Positions 53,904-62,848 of a stretch of 64,000 nucleotides of DNA are shown in pieces. The stretch's first letter is position 1; every line of letters starts with the position of its first letter. The stretch comes from GCA-1730015 sp964583825 (lineage in GTDB: Bacteria; Pseudomonadota; Gammaproteobacteria; Granulosicoccales; Granulosicoccaceae), in contig CAZOXM010000003.1 in NCBI GenBank assembly GCA_964583825.1, positions 49,709 to 113,708 on the forward strand, read 5' to 3'. The translations under genes and the position numbers were made by a program. A model generated the notes under the pieces. The model did not search any database and had not been told where the DNA came from. It was given only the letters and a program-made list of their open reading frames with translations.

Positions 53904-54817
53904 CACTCATGCACCCCTGGTGGCTGATTGCAGCACTGATGTTCTTTATTGCGTACTTTGCGTTGCGCGCAATGCACAGCGATGACTGGCGCAGAATAAT
54001 TTCAGCGCCCGTCTTTGAATTTCTTAGCACAGGTCGCGATAACGCTGCAGCTAAACCGCTTGCACTGCTGATCGCTGCTATCGCCTGCGTTGCACTCAGC
54101 AGCCCTGCCATCGAAAGCAGCGATGACAACACTTATCGACACTCACAGGGGTGGATCATCATTGCCGACGTATCTCGATCCATGACACTCAACGATATCT
54201 CACCGTCGCGACTGGCCGCGATGCGAAACACCGCACTGGAACTGGCGGATAACGCACTGGCCAACTCAACCACACTCATTGTCTACGCCGGTGATGCGTT
54301 TCTGGTGACCCCACCCTCTTTTGACCAGCAGAATTTTAAAAACAGCGTTGCCTTGTTGAACCACGGTATTGTACCGGTCGAGGGCTCTAATCTGACACGC
54401 GCCTTGTCACTGGCCTGGTCGGTAATCGACGGCAGCGGCCTGGTTAATACACGACTGTTTCTACTGTCAGACACCGGAGGTTTCAATAACCGCTCGGACG
54501 CCGCCATTGCGCGTCTGTCAGATCTCGGTCACCGAACCGATATCATTCTCTTCGGCAGTGACGCCACGAGTAACGACACGCCGTTTGATTTGCAAAGCGC
54601 AAAAGCAATGGCAAAAAGTGGCCGCGGAAAGTTGCTTATTGCCGACGGACTCGGCCGCATCGATGTCAATAAACTGGACCCAGAAGCGGATTTATCGGAT
54701 CAGTACTTTCTGACACAGGCAGGCTTAAGCAGTATTCGCTGGCGCAATCAGTCTCACTGGTTGCTGTTGCTGGCACTGCCGCTGGTGCTGTGGCTGTTTT
54801 ACCGGGAACAACCCTGA
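53900..54817 (+). CDS. BatB-like von Willebrand factor A membrane protein
   Basis: A ~305-residue relative of BatA with N-terminal helices (WWLIAALMFFIAYFAL and AAAKPLALLIAAIACVAL), a VWA domain whose MIDAS begins IIADVSRSMTLND (DxSxS kept), FLLSDTGGFNNRSD, and a C-terminal helix (WLLLLALPLVLWLFY). The gene start ATG 53900 overlaps the BatA stop (ATGA), and its own stop overlaps the next start (TGATG). In mxa clusters this position corresponds to mxaL. Confidence 0.88.
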   Translation: MTLMHPWWLIAALMFFIAYFALRAMHSDDWRRIISAPVFEFLSTGRDNAAAKPLALLIAAIACVALSSPAIESSDDNTYRHSQGWIIIADVSRSMTLNDISPSRLAAMRNTALELADNALANSTTLIVYAGDAFLVTPPSFDQQNFKNSVALLNHGIVPVEGSNLTRALSLAWSVIDGSGLVNTRLFLLSDTGGFNNRSDAAIARLSDLGHRTDIILFGSDATSNDTPFDLQSAKAMAKSGRGKLLIADGLGRIDVNKLDPEADLSDQYFLTQAGLSSIRWRNQSHWLLLLALPLVLWLFYREQP

Positions 54818-55683
54818 TGCGATCAGGTCTGCTCAGCGCAATGTTACTTACCATGGTGACCACCATTCAGGCCGACGACAACCTGATCGCACAACGGTTG
54901 TTCGACAAGGGACGCTTTGCAGAGGCGGCTGAAATTTATACCGACCCGGCATGGAAAGGCATAGCACTGTACAACTCGAGCCAGTGGTGGCGTGCTGCAG
55001 AAGCATTCATCCGCGCGGATGATCACCAATCCATGCACAACCTCGGTAACACCTACGTAAAGATGGGGTATTACGCGCTGGCACTGGAAGCCTATCAAAT
55101 GGCACTGGCGCGACAGCCAGAATTTACCGATGCACAATTCAATGCCGATTTAATGCGTCAGTTGCTGGCCGAAGAGCAGGATCAAAAGGGGGAGTCTGCC
55201 CTGCAGCGACGCGGTGAAGAAATTGATCGGGTAGAAAGTGAGGGCGATGAACAACCCGGTGGCAGTTCAGATGAAGGGGACGACCCGCCGGATAAAGAAA
55301 ATGACAGTGGCGAAGATCGTGAAGGGGATACTGACGATCGCGGTCCGACGCCACAAGCCAGTGCCGCTGGCGACAGCGGTGAAGCAGGCAGTGAGAAGAC
55401 GCTGGAAGATGATGGCAAACCCGAAGGCGGAAGTACCCAGGGCACCGAGTCAGAATCAAACAGCGAGCGCAACCCTTCAACCGGTGCTGAGGGTAGAGAG
55501 TCGGTCAGCGATGCTCAGGCAGCCAGCATGCGCGCGGCACTGGAAACGACACAGGCCAATGAGCAGTGGCTCAACCAGATCAATCACGATGCAGAGAAAT
55601 TTCTGCGCCGGAAAATTGAACTGGAACTGGCACGCCGCAAAGCCGCCGGTGAGAGTGCGCCGGAAGGAGGCAACCTGTGGTAA
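54817..55683 (+). CDS. BatC-like TPR protein with acidic low-complexity region
   Basis: A ~288-residue exported or anchored protein. It begins with a signal-like helix (MRSGLLSAMLLTMVTTIQA), then tetratricopeptide repeats (FDKGRFAEAAEIYTDPAWKG and LGNTYVKMGYYALALEAYQM). From about residue 125 to 240 it is a Glu/Asp/Gly/Ser-rich, probably disordered stretch, followed by a helical C-terminus (RRKIELELARRKAAGES). The arrangement is typical of BatC/MxaK-like proteins. The acidic tail could bind calcium or lanthanide ions, but that is only a suggestion. Confidence 0.85.
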   Translation: MRSGLLSAMLLTMVTTIQADDNLIAQRLFDKGRFAEAAEIYTDPAWKGIALYNSSQWWRAAEAFIRADDHQSMHNLGNTYVKMGYYALALEAYQMALARQPEFTDAQFNADLMRQLLAEEQDQKGESALQRRGEEIDRVESEGDEQPGGSSDEGDDPPDKENDSGEDREGDTDDRGPTPQASAAGDSGEAGSEKTLEDDGKPEGGSTQGTESESNSERNPSTGAEGRESVSDAQAASMRAALETTQANEQWLNQINHDAEKFLRRKIELELARRKAAGESAPEGGNLW

Positions 55684-57272
55684 GAACAAGCGGTTACCTT
55701 GTCCTTTTGTGGCTGACCTTACTGTCTTTGCAGGTGAACGCGAACTCAGACGCCTACATCACATTGCAAATAGACAGCAGTGAGGTTTTCAATGGCGACA
55801 CCGTTGTACTTGATGTCGAATCCACCGGTCTGCTGGACCCGATCGACTTAAGTGTGATTGAACAAAGCGCGGACATCATTCGGGAAACCACCGGTACGCG
55901 AATCGCGGTCATCGGCGGCAAGGTGCAGGAAATTGCCATAAGACGAATGGACCTGTTACCGAAGCGCACCGGGGTGGTGGTAATCGGGCCATTAATCGCC
56001 GGAGATATAATTTCAAACTCGGTTTATCTCAACGTGCTGGATGCCACCAGACCCGATTGGACACCGCTCGCGGATGACGCACAGATAAAAGTCTCACTTA
56101 CCCCGGATACGGTTTATGTCAACCAGAAAGTGCTATTCAAGCTCGAGCTGTTGCACCGGTATCCGATCAACAGTGAATCAGTCGAACTGCCTTCATTCGA
56201 TGGTTTTGCAAAACGCCCACTGGTTGAAAGCCGCCGCACTTTTGCAGGTTCAGACAACGAATGGTTTCGCACCGAATGGCAAATACTGCTTTTTCCACAA
56301 CACTCCGGCGAGCTGCCGATAAAAGCCGTTGAGTGGTCCGGTACACTGGCGAAGTCCAACATCGAACGCGCGGCTTTTAGTCGCTCGAACTCGCCGCTCA
56401 CGATTAATGTCGAAGGTGCACCGGGTGACTCAGGTGACTGGTGGCTGCCCGCAAAGTCAGTCAGGCTGTCGGAGTCGTGGTCGTCCCCTCCGACCGAGTT
56501 AAGCGCCGGGGATGAACTGGAACGCACCGTCACCTTAACCGCTATGGATGTGACTGCAGGCCAGCTGCCGTCCCCGCAAGTACCGGAGAGCCGGGCACTG
56601 AAGCAACAGTTACTCAACACCAATCGAAAAGAAACGCTAACCACAAACGGCATCACCTCTACCGCTTCATTTACCTATCGGGTTACCGCCCAAAGCCCGA
56701 TCCCGGTGTTTCTGGATACCGTGCGGGTAAAGTGGTGGAACACAGACGAAAATACACCGCGCGAAGCTATCATTCCCGCGCGCAGGATCAACGTCGGACT
56801 TCCTGATCGGGCTGATGTGTTAAGTCGTCTTGCGCTGGAAGAAAGCCGCGTCAGCCAGCTTAAGCACCGCTTGCAGTCGCTGGGTTTGATCCGCCTGATG
56901 AGTTACGTTGCAGGATCTATGGCCATGCTTTGCCTGTTGTGGTGGTATCTGCCGTCGCTGTGGCGCGCGATTCACCAACGCCTGATTTTACGCAATCACC
57001 TCAGGCTGTTAAAACAACTCGCTCGACGCGGTGATGCCGTCAACCTGTACCAAACACTGCAAACCGCTCAGTCAATCAAGTTGCTGGATGGCAGCGCAAC
57101 CGGGTTGATTGTGCAGCTGGAAGATTCACTGTTTCGTGCAGACAGCAAAGCTCGTCAAGCCCATTCCCCTATGCTTCCTTTGAACGACTGGCTCGCGCCG
57201 GTGCTTAAAGAGGCTAGAGGGATCAATAGCAAAGTGAAGAAATTTCAGCAACCTCAACTGGCTGAGCTCTAG
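55677..57272 (+). CDS. BatD-like protein
   Basis: A 531-residue protein starting at GTG, overlapping the previous stop, with GGAGG upstream inside the preceding gene. It has a signal peptide (GYLVLLWLTLLSLQVNA), BatD-type immunoglobulin-like periplasmic domains (DAYITLQIDSSEVFNGDTVV, VSLTPDTVYVNQKVLFKLEL, SAGDELERTVTLTA) and one transmembrane helix (LMSYVAGSMAMLCLLWWYL) before a cytoplasmic tail. It is the last gene of the Bat operon and the likely counterpart of MxaD or BatD. Its role in partner-enzyme maturation is inferred from the operon. Confidence 0.87.
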   Translation: MVRTSGYLVLLWLTLLSLQVNANSDAYITLQIDSSEVFNGDTVVLDVESTGLLDPIDLSVIEQSADIIRETTGTRIAVIGGKVQEIAIRRMDLLPKRTGVVVIGPLIAGDIISNSVYLNVLDATRPDWTPLADDAQIKVSLTPDTVYVNQKVLFKLELLHRYPINSESVELPSFDGFAKRPLVESRRTFAGSDNEWFRTEWQILLFPQHSGELPIKAVEWSGTLAKSNIERAAFSRSNSPLTINVEGAPGDSGDWWLPAKSVRLSESWSSPPTELSAGDELERTVTLTAMDVTAGQLPSPQVPESRALKQQLLNTNRKETLTTNGITSTASFTYRVTAQSPIPVFLDTVRVKWWNTDENTPREAIIPARRINVGLPDRADVLSRLALEESRVSQLKHRLQSLGLIRLMSYVAGSMAMLCLLWWYLPSLWRAIHQRLILRNHLRLLKQLARRGDAVNLYQTLQTAQSIKLLDGSATGLIVQLEDSLFRADSKARQAHSPMLPLNDWLAPVLKEARGINSKVKKFQQPQLAEL

Positions 57273-57417
57273 CACTGAATTCCCCACCGTAGAAAACCAA
57301 AATACAGTGCCAAACTTCCGGAGCCCGGACCCGTTCCTACGGGATGATAAATACCGCAAATACTGTTATCTTTTTCCGTCCCATGATTCACTACCATTCC
57401 AACCGAGAGGAAAAAAA

Positions 57418-57858
57418 TTGAAAAAGCTGTTTGCCGCCCTGCTGGTAACCGCACTGCCATTTACCGCCATGGCCGACGATGATGATGACAATGAATTCGG
57501 CGCCGCAGGCATTCTGTCGAACAAAAACTCCGAAGACCTCCCGGAAGCCACTTTGTCTGCGGGCATGCCGCTGCTGGAAGAAAAGACGCTGACACTTAAG
57601 TCCGGCACCTACTACGAATGGGAAATTACCGCAGACGGCAGTCAGGAACTCGCGTTGGCCGGTGCCGGTTTCCTGCGCGCGATCTGGATTGACGAAATCG
57701 TGATCGAAGGCATCGAAATACGCCCGCTCGGCGTCGACAGCCTGGAATTCGATGAAGCCGGCACAGTTGAAATCAGCTTTCTGGCCATCAAGCCCGGCAC
57801 TTACAAATTCGGTGTGCCCGGCAGAGAATCGCAAACGCTGGAAATCACCATAAAGTAA
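57418..57858 (+). CDS. Exported protein of unknown function with acidic N-terminus, possibly cupredoxin-like
   Basis: A 146-residue protein from TTG 57418, which has GAGAGG seven bases upstream. The signal peptide (KKLFAALLVTALPFTAMA) is followed immediately by the acidic run DDDDDNEFG. The C-terminal half (GTVEISFLAIKPGTYKFGVPGRESQTLEITIK) resembles the last strands of a cupredoxin, but the copper-binding Cys and His are absent. It is followed six bases later by the ABC receptor gene. I do not know a named family. Its place in the PQQ locus suggests a periplasmic accessory role; the Asp run could be a metal site. Confidence 0.75.
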   Translation: MKKLFAALLVTALPFTAMADDDDDNEFGAAGILSNKNSEDLPEATLSAGMPLLEEKTLTLKSGTYYEWEITADGSQELALAGAGFLRAIWIDEIVIEGIEIRPLGVDSLEFDEAGTVEISFLAIKPGTYKFGVPGRESQTLEITIK

Positions 57859-57864
57859 CTACTT

Positions 57865-59055
57865 ATGAAAACGGTGATCAAAATATCGCCTGCGTTACTC
57901 AGCCTGATGTTCGGTGCCTGTGCGTTATGCACAGGCACCGTTGCTTACGCAGATGCCATTGAAATTAATATCGTCTACCTTGAGCAGCAGCGCGAAAGAC
58001 CGCCGGTATTGTCCAACCTGGTTGCCGATCCGGAAGACGAGGGAGAACAGGGTGCCCTGTTGGGCATTGCCGATAACAACACCACCGGTAAGTTCCTGAA
58101 ACAGAACTACAGCCTGGAACAGATTATTGTTCCACCGGAAGAAGATGTAGTTGCCGCGGCCCGGGCAGCGCTGGATGGTCAGACACTGGTAGTGACCAAT
58201 GTGCCTGCAGAAAGTCTGCTTGCAATTGCCGACCTGCCCGAGGCAAGCGATGATCTGATCTTCAACGCCGGCAGTGCCTCAATCGACTTACGATCAGGAA
58301 GTTGCCGGCCTAATGTGCTCCATACCCTGCCGTCGCGTGCAATGCTCACAGACGCGCTGATGCAGTTCTTTAACAAGCGCAAATGGGACTCGCTTTATTT
58401 GCTGGAGGGCAATCGAGAGGTCGATAAGCTGTACGCCGATTCAATCAGAAAGTCTGCCGAAAAATTTCGACTGTCTATCGATCATGAAAAGCAGTGGATC
58501 GACGATGCAGACATGCGCCGCAACGCCGCACAGGAAATTCCGCTTTTCACCCAGGCCAGAAAATACGATGCCGTTGTTGTCGCTGATGAAGATGACGACT
58601 TCGGTCAATATGTGCTGTTCAACACGTGGTTGCCAAGACCGATCGCCGGCACCGCGGGGCTTGAGCCCGTCGCGTGGGACCGCGTCGTCGAGCAATGGGG
58701 GGCGGCACAGTTACAGTCTCGCTTTCAGGAGCAGGCAGAAAGATCTATGACCAGCATCGACTATGCAGCCTGGGCCGCGGTTCGCAGTATCGGTGAGGCA
58801 GTTACACGAACCCAAAGTGCCGACGCCGCCACGATCCGCGAATATTTGTTCTCGGACAAATTCGCACTGGCCGGCTTTAAGGGGGCAAAACTCACTTTCC
58901 GCTCGTGGAACGGACAATTGCGTCAGCCGATTCCACTGGTGCATCCACAGGCGGTGGTAGCACTCGCACCAATCGAAGGATTTCTACACCATACAACCGA
59001 ACTGGACACGCTGGGCCTGGATAAGCCGGAGTCCGCCTGCGAGGACATGAACTGA
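57865..59055 (+). CDS. PQQ-associated ABC transporter substrate-binding protein
   Basis: A 396-residue periplasmic protein with signal peptide (LLSLMFGACALCTGTVAYA) and a type-1 binding fold of the branched-chain receptor kind. The family-specific start is IEINIVYLEQQRERPPVLSN, with CRPNVLHTLPSRAMLTDALM, VVVADEDDDFGQYVLFNTWL and GAKLTFRSWNGQLRQPIPLV. This subfamily is found only in PQQ alcohol oxidation loci, next to the YVTN and ABC genes as here. Its stop overlaps the next start (TGATG). Function is not established; together with the ABC proteins it may form an exporter or sensing complex. Confidence 0.9.
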   Translation: MKTVIKISPALLSLMFGACALCTGTVAYADAIEINIVYLEQQRERPPVLSNLVADPEDEGEQGALLGIADNNTTGKFLKQNYSLEQIIVPPEEDVVAAARAALDGQTLVVTNVPAESLLAIADLPEASDDLIFNAGSASIDLRSGSCRPNVLHTLPSRAMLTDALMQFFNKRKWDSLYLLEGNREVDKLYADSIRKSAEKFRLSIDHEKQWIDDADMRRNAAQEIPLFTQARKYDAVVVADEDDDFGQYVLFNTWLPRPIAGTAGLEPVAWDRVVEQWGAAQLQSRFQEQAERSMTSIDYAAWAAVRSIGEAVTRTQSADAATIREYLFSDKFALAGFKGAKLTFRSWNGQLRQPIPLVHPQAVVALAPIEGFLHHTTELDTLGLDKPESACEDMN

Positions 59056-60044
59056 TGATGAAGACAACAACACTTTGCACACTGACAGCGGGACTACTGC
59101 TGGGCGCTCAATCAGCCAGCGCACACTGGGTGTACGTGTCCAATGAAAAGGACGATACGGTTTCCGTTATCGATACCGAAACCAATGAAGTGATTAAAAC
59201 CATTGAAGTCGGTGAACGGCCGCGCGGTATCACCTTATCCAAAGACTTTAAATACCTGTTTATCTGTGCGTCAGATGACGATACCGTGCAGATTCTGGAT
59301 GTAGCAACAGATGAAATACTCTTTGAATTGCCCTCGGGCGAAGACCCGGAGCAGTTTGCACTGCACCCGGATAACCGACACCTATACATCGCCAATGAAG
59401 ACGACGCCATTGCCACCGTGGTAGATATCGAAACGCGTACCGTCGTAGCACAGGTTGATGTCGGCGTAGAGCCAGAGGGCATGGCCGTCAGCTACAACGG
59501 CAAGTGGGCCATAGTGACGTCTGAAACCACTAACATGGCGCACTGGATCGATACCGAGACTCACGAGCTGGTAGAAAACACCCTGGTCGATCAGCGCCCG
59601 CGTGATGCGGAATTCACCCGCGACGACGGGGAATTGTGGGTATCATCTGAAATCGGCGGTACAGTGTCTGTGATTGATACCGAGTCCAAACAGATAAAAC
59701 ACGTTATTAACTTTGAAATTAAGGGTATGTCACCGGACAGAATTCAGCCGGTTGGCATGGAACTGACGGCCGACGGCAAATATGCTTTCATCGCACTTGG
59801 CCCGGCCAACCATGTGGCGGTTGTCGATCGTGAAACGTACGAGCCGATCGAATACATACTTGTGGGAAGACGTGTCTGGCATACCGCATTAACGCCGGAA
59901 CAGGATAAGCTCTACACCACCAATGGTGTGTCCGGTGATGTATCTGTCGTTGATGTTGCCACCATGAAAGCGGAAAAGTCAGTCAAAGTAGGCCGCTTTC
60001 CATGGGGTGCCGCCATACTGCCCAAAGAACATATACCCAGATAA
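59055..60044 (+). CDS. PQQ-associated YVTN beta-propeller protein
   Basis: A 329-residue exported seven-bladed propeller with signal peptide (LCTLTAGLLLGAQSASA) and repeats with the Y-V-S/T-N pattern: WVYVSNEKDDTVSVIDTETN, YLFICASDDDTVQILD, YIANEDDAIATVVDIET, WVSSEIGGTVSVIDTESK, YTTNGVSGDVSVVD. ATG 59055 overlaps the receptor stop; ATG 59058 is also possible. Family members recur between the ABC receptor and ABC ATPase of PQQ loci. It could bind PQQ or a partner protein; no catalytic residues are evident. Confidence 0.9.
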   Translation: MMKTTTLCTLTAGLLLGAQSASAHWVYVSNEKDDTVSVIDTETNEVIKTIEVGERPRGITLSKDFKYLFICASDDDTVQILDVATDEILFELPSGEDPEQFALHPDNRHLYIANEDDAIATVVDIETRTVVAQVDVGVEPEGMAVSYNGKWAIVTSETTNMAHWIDTETHELVENTLVDQRPRDAEFTRDDGELWVSSEIGGTVSVIDTESKQIKHVINFEIKGMSPDRIQPVGMELTADGKYAFIALGPANHVAVVDRETYEPIEYILVGRRVWHTALTPEQDKLYTTNGVSGDVSVVDVATMKAEKSVKVGRFPWGAAILPKEHIPR

Positions 60045-60102
60045 CGCATTTAATGCAATTAATAAAGCGAGCGTAGATTGATACTGCTTTATTCACTGGT
60101 GG

Positions 60103-60867
60103 ATGCCCATGTCGGCACTTAAGGTCGACCGGATACAGTACAGCTATAAGCAGGTAGACGCACTTAGCGACGTTTCACTCACGGTATCACCCGGCAGCTT
60201 TGTCGCATTGCTCGGCGCTAACGGTGCCGGTAAGACCACACTCTTCTCCATCATCTCAGGCCTCTACCGTGCCCACGGCGGCAGCGTGACCATTACCGGC
60301 CACTCACTGGAATCAGAAACGCTAAAAGCACTGGCGGCGATCGGTGTTGTGTTCCAGAAGAGTACGCTGGATATGGATCTTACCGTGTCTCAGAATCTGC
60401 GCTATGCAGCGGACCTGCAAGGCTTATCCCGCAGCCAAAGCAGGCAGCGTATCGATGAGTGTATCGAACTACACAGCATGGAAGAGTATTACACTCGCAA
60501 AGTCAGCGCCCTGAGTGGTGGACAACGACGCAGAGTCGAGCTCGCCCGCGCGCTACTCCACCAGCCATCACTGCTGCTGCTCGATGAACCCACCGTGGGA
60601 CTGGATTTACAAAGTCGCGAAGAGTTTGTAAAGCATGTGAAGTCCCTGTGTCAGTCTCAAAAGACCGGGGTGTTGTGGGCGACACATCTGATGGATGAAG
60701 TTGCAGACAATGACGATATTTACCTGCTGAACAAAGGGCATATTGTCGCAGAAGGTAAAACTTCGGATCTGTTAGAACACTATAAGCAGACCGATGTCGC
60801 GGCACTCTTTAACGAAGTAAACCGTGTTGTTAACGAAGGGCGACAAGCGTCGGGGGATTCCGCTTGA
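60103..60867 (+). CDS. PQQ-associated ABC transporter ATP-binding protein
   Basis: A ~254-residue ABC-2-type ATPase: Walker A GANGAGKTTLFSIISG, Q loop VFQKSTLDMDLTV (the S-T-L-D form typical of this subfamily), signature ALSGGQRRRVELARAL, Walker B LLLLDEPTVGLD and switch His in ATHLMDEV. The start could be ATG 60103 or 60109. A weak inverted repeat (60061-60068 with 60086-60093) lies in the 58-base space before it. It pairs with the permease immediately downstream. Confidence 0.92.
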   Translation: MPMSALKVDRIQYSYKQVDALSDVSLTVSPGSFVALLGANGAGKTTLFSIISGLYRAHGGSVTITGHSLESETLKALAAIGVVFQKSTLDMDLTVSQNLRYAADLQGLSRSQSRQRIDECIELHSMEEYYTRKVSALSGGQRRRVELARALLHQPSLLLLDEPTVGLDLQSREEFVKHVKSLCQSQKTGVLWATHLMDEVADNDDIYLLNKGHIVAEGKTSDLLEHYKQTDVAALFNEVNRVVNEGRQASGDSA

Positions 60868-61676
60868 CTCTGTTACATGCACTGCGCTGCCTTCGTGGTG
60901 TCACCACACGCGAAGCACTTCGTTTTGTCGGTCAGAGGGGTCGGTTCTTTTCGGCACTGGTCAGACCGCTGGTATGGCTGTTTATTTTCGCTGCGGGTTT
61001 TCGTTCGGTACTCGGAGTATCGATCATTCCGCCGTATGAAACCTACATTGTTTACGAGGAATATATTACCCCCGGGCTGCTCGGCATGATTATGCTGTTT
61101 AATGGCATGCAAAGCTCTCTGTCGATGGTGTACGACCGCGAGATGGGCAGCATGAGTGTGCTGCTGACCACACCACTGCCAAGATGGTACTTATTGCTGT
61201 GTAAACTGCTTGCCGGTGTCCTGGTGGCCGTGCTGCAGTCATACGTTTTTCTGGCTATCGCCTGGTTCTGGGATATTCGCCCACCGGTGCTCGGGTATTT
61301 AACCGTGTTACCGGCGTTGGTGTGTACCGGCCTTATGCTGGGTGCACTCGGCTTGCTGTTGTCCTCACTGATCCGGCAACTGGAGAACTTTGCCGGCGTT
61401 ATGAATTTTGTCATCTTCCCGATGTTTTTCGCCTCTTCAGCACTTTACCCGTTATGGAAAATGCAGGAGTCCAGCGTGTTGTTGTACTGGATATGCACGC
61501 TCAACCCGTTTACCCATGGCGTTGAACTGATCCGTTTCGCACTCTATGGAAAATTCAGTGCAGTCTCGTTGCTTGTCGTCTGCCTTTGCACATTGATTTT
61601 TCTGATCGCCGCCGTCATCGGCTACGACCCGTCGCGTGGCTTACTCCCGAAAAAAATGGCAGGTGCTAAAGCATGA
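60864..61676 (+). CDS. PQQ-associated ABC-2 permease (PedC-like)
   Basis: A 270-residue ABC-2-type permease, starting at TTG that overlaps the ATPase stop. Six hydrophobic segments and the family stretch EEYITPGLLGMIMLFNGMQS (the P-G-L-x-x-M pattern of ABC-2) are visible, with CTLNPFTHGVELIRFALYGK near the C-terminus. ABC-2 transporters usually export. In Pseudomonas the ped locus carries this gene beside PQQ ethanol dehydrogenases. The last codon and stop overlap an ATG (61673), so a further gene once followed. Confidence 0.9.
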   Translation: MTLLHALRCLRGVTTREALRFVGQRGRFFSALVRPLVWLFIFAAGFRSVLGVSIIPPYETYIVYEEYITPGLLGMIMLFNGMQSSLSMVYDREMGSMSVLLTTPLPRWYLLLCKLLAGVLVAVLQSYVFLAIAWFWDIRPPVLGYLTVLPALVCTGLMLGALGLLLSSLIRQLENFAGVMNFVIFPMFFASSALYPLWKMQESSVLLYWICTLNPFTHGVELIRFALYGKFSAVSLLVVCLCTLIFLIAAVIGYDPSRGLLPKKMAGAKA

Positions 61677-61802
61677 GAATCACACTCACAGCCTTGTGTC
61701 CCCTCTCATTGATCCAACGCATGATGGAGTATTTTTCAGGAAATACACATGCGTCAGGCACGTCACGAGCGGGACCAGGCGCGAGTTTCCGTGCCAGGAA
61801 GA
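61673..61802 (+). pseudogene. Possible truncated start of a further PQQ-operon gene
   Basis: An ATG overlapping the permease stop (ATGA) opens a frame that begins MRITLTALCPLSL and can be read to 61900, where it runs antisense through the end of the GNAT gene. Only the first ~43 codons (to 61802) could be original. The tight coupling suggests an operon gene whose remainder was replaced by the toxin-antitoxin island. The sequence is too short to recognise; it may equally be a chance frame. Confidence 0.25.
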
Positions 61803-62330
61803 TCAGACCGACTCAGAGAACAGCTCCGCCACTGTTTTCATCGGCATATATAGTCGTTTTCGCCCGTTCACTTCACACAGTTCCTCAAAACCATATTTGA
61901 GATAGAACTGTTCTGCCTGAACATTCAGACAGTCGACTACCACTGCATTAGCTGGCATTTCTTTGCTGACCTCATAGAGATATTGAAGCGAGCAGATCAG
62001 TGTTATTTTCCCAAGCCCACTTCCACGGCATCTGGCATCGACTGCCAATTGGGCCAATAAAAATACTGGAATAGGATAGTGCGGAAGTTTTTTCGCACTA
62101 GAGGCTGGCAGAGTATCTCGTTCAATCGTGGTGGCTGATACAGTGTAGAATGCTTTTATTGTGCATTTGCCAGTGTCGTTGTTATCGACAGCCAACACCA
62201 TTGTACGGCTGATATTTGCAGACTGGTGGGCAACGGCCTTTGTCTTCAGGAAAGCATTCAGCTCTTCTTCGCCACAATCAAATGCAGTGCGATCATGAAG
62301 CGATTTGTCGAGCTGTACGAAACCAGGCAT
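61803..62330 (-). CDS. GNAT acetyltransferase toxin (TacT-like)
   Basis: A 175-residue GNAT-fold protein of the type that acetylates aminoacyl-tRNA. Signatures are FDCGEEELNAFLKTKAVAHQ, acetyl-CoA loop LAVDARCRGSGLGK (RxxGxG), and the catalytic Tyr region AEQFYLKYGFEEL. ATG 62330 overlaps the preceding gene's stop (TGATG). The usual partner of these toxins is a DUF1778 ribbon-helix-helix antitoxin directly upstream; here the upstream gene is a helix-turn-helix protein, and a DUF1778 gene lies beyond it on the other strand. Toxicity is inferred from family and coupling. Confidence 0.85.
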   Translation of the reverse strand: MPGFVQLDKSLHDRTAFDCGEEELNAFLKTKAVAHQSANISRTMVLAVDNNDTGKCTIKAFYTVSATTIERDTLPASSAKKLPHYPIPVFLLAQLAVDARCRGSGLGKITLICSLQYLYEVSKEMPANAVVVDCLNVQAEQFYLKYGFEELCEVNGRKRLYMPMKTVAELFSESV

Positions 62331-62779
62331 CAGATTCGGCCCTCTGACGGAGAGACAGAGAATTCAAAGCCTTCGGCTGCAGCCAGACGCTGCAAAGCTT
62401 CTAATTCTGTTTGAGTCAGAGCGATGTTCACTGCGTTACTCGATGATCGGGTTGCTGAAAATGGCATTAGCTCTGTACAAAACGGCACACTACTGGCCAG
62501 TGTATACACCTGCCCGGCCTTACCCATACCAGCCATCGATTCAAGGGCAAACTGTATGGCATAAGGGCAGGCGCCCTCAGTGGTCATGTAGCGCTTCAGC
62601 GTCGCCAGCGAGATGCCGAGGTTAGCAGCAACTTCGGCTTGTTTATTGGTTCGCCAAACCCCTCCCACACGTTGCCAGACAGCCCTGATGTACCACGTAT
62701 TAGGGCTCCATTCGCTCACATTAGGTACCCGCATGGGCTTGCCTTCCCAGGCTAATATCGCTCGAATTTTATCGTACAT
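62330..62779 (-). CDS. Helix-turn-helix protein coupled to the GNAT toxin
   Basis: A 149-residue protein. The N-terminal part (IRAILAWEGKPMRVPNVSEW) and the helix-turn-helix TNKQAEVAANLGISLATLKRYM (residues ~44-65) suggest DNA binding. The C-terminal part contains ALTQTELEALQRLAAAEGFEF, a likely helix that could contact the toxin. I recognise no named family. It overlaps the GNAT start by one base, so it is expressed with the toxin and is the best candidate for its antitoxin and repressor. A run of AGCTTA-type repeats covers its start codon. Confidence 0.72.
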   Translation of the reverse strand: MYDKIRAILAWEGKPMRVPNVSEWSPNTWYIRAVWQRVGGVWRTNKQAEVAANLGISLATLKRYMTTEGACPYAIQFALESMAGMGKAGQVYTLASSVPFCTELMPFSATRSSSNAVNIALTQTELEALQRLAAAEGFEFSVSPSEGRI

Positions 62780-62817
62780 AAGCTTATGATAGCTTATTTT
62801 GAGCTAATGTAAGCTAT
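62778..62817. promoter_or_regulatory. AGCTTA/TAAGCT operator array upstream of the HTH-GNAT pair
   Basis: The perfect palindrome ATAAGCTTAT (62778-62787) overlaps the HTH gene's start codon. ATAGCTTA (62789-62796) is matched by inverted TAAGCTAT (62810-62817), and the variant AGCTAA is at 62802-62807. Half-sites fall about one helical turn apart (62781, 62791, 62802, 62812), as in autoregulated toxin-antitoxin promoters. Confidence 0.65.
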
Positions 62818-62848
62818 AATATTCGCTATTTTAAGGGAAAAACTCATA

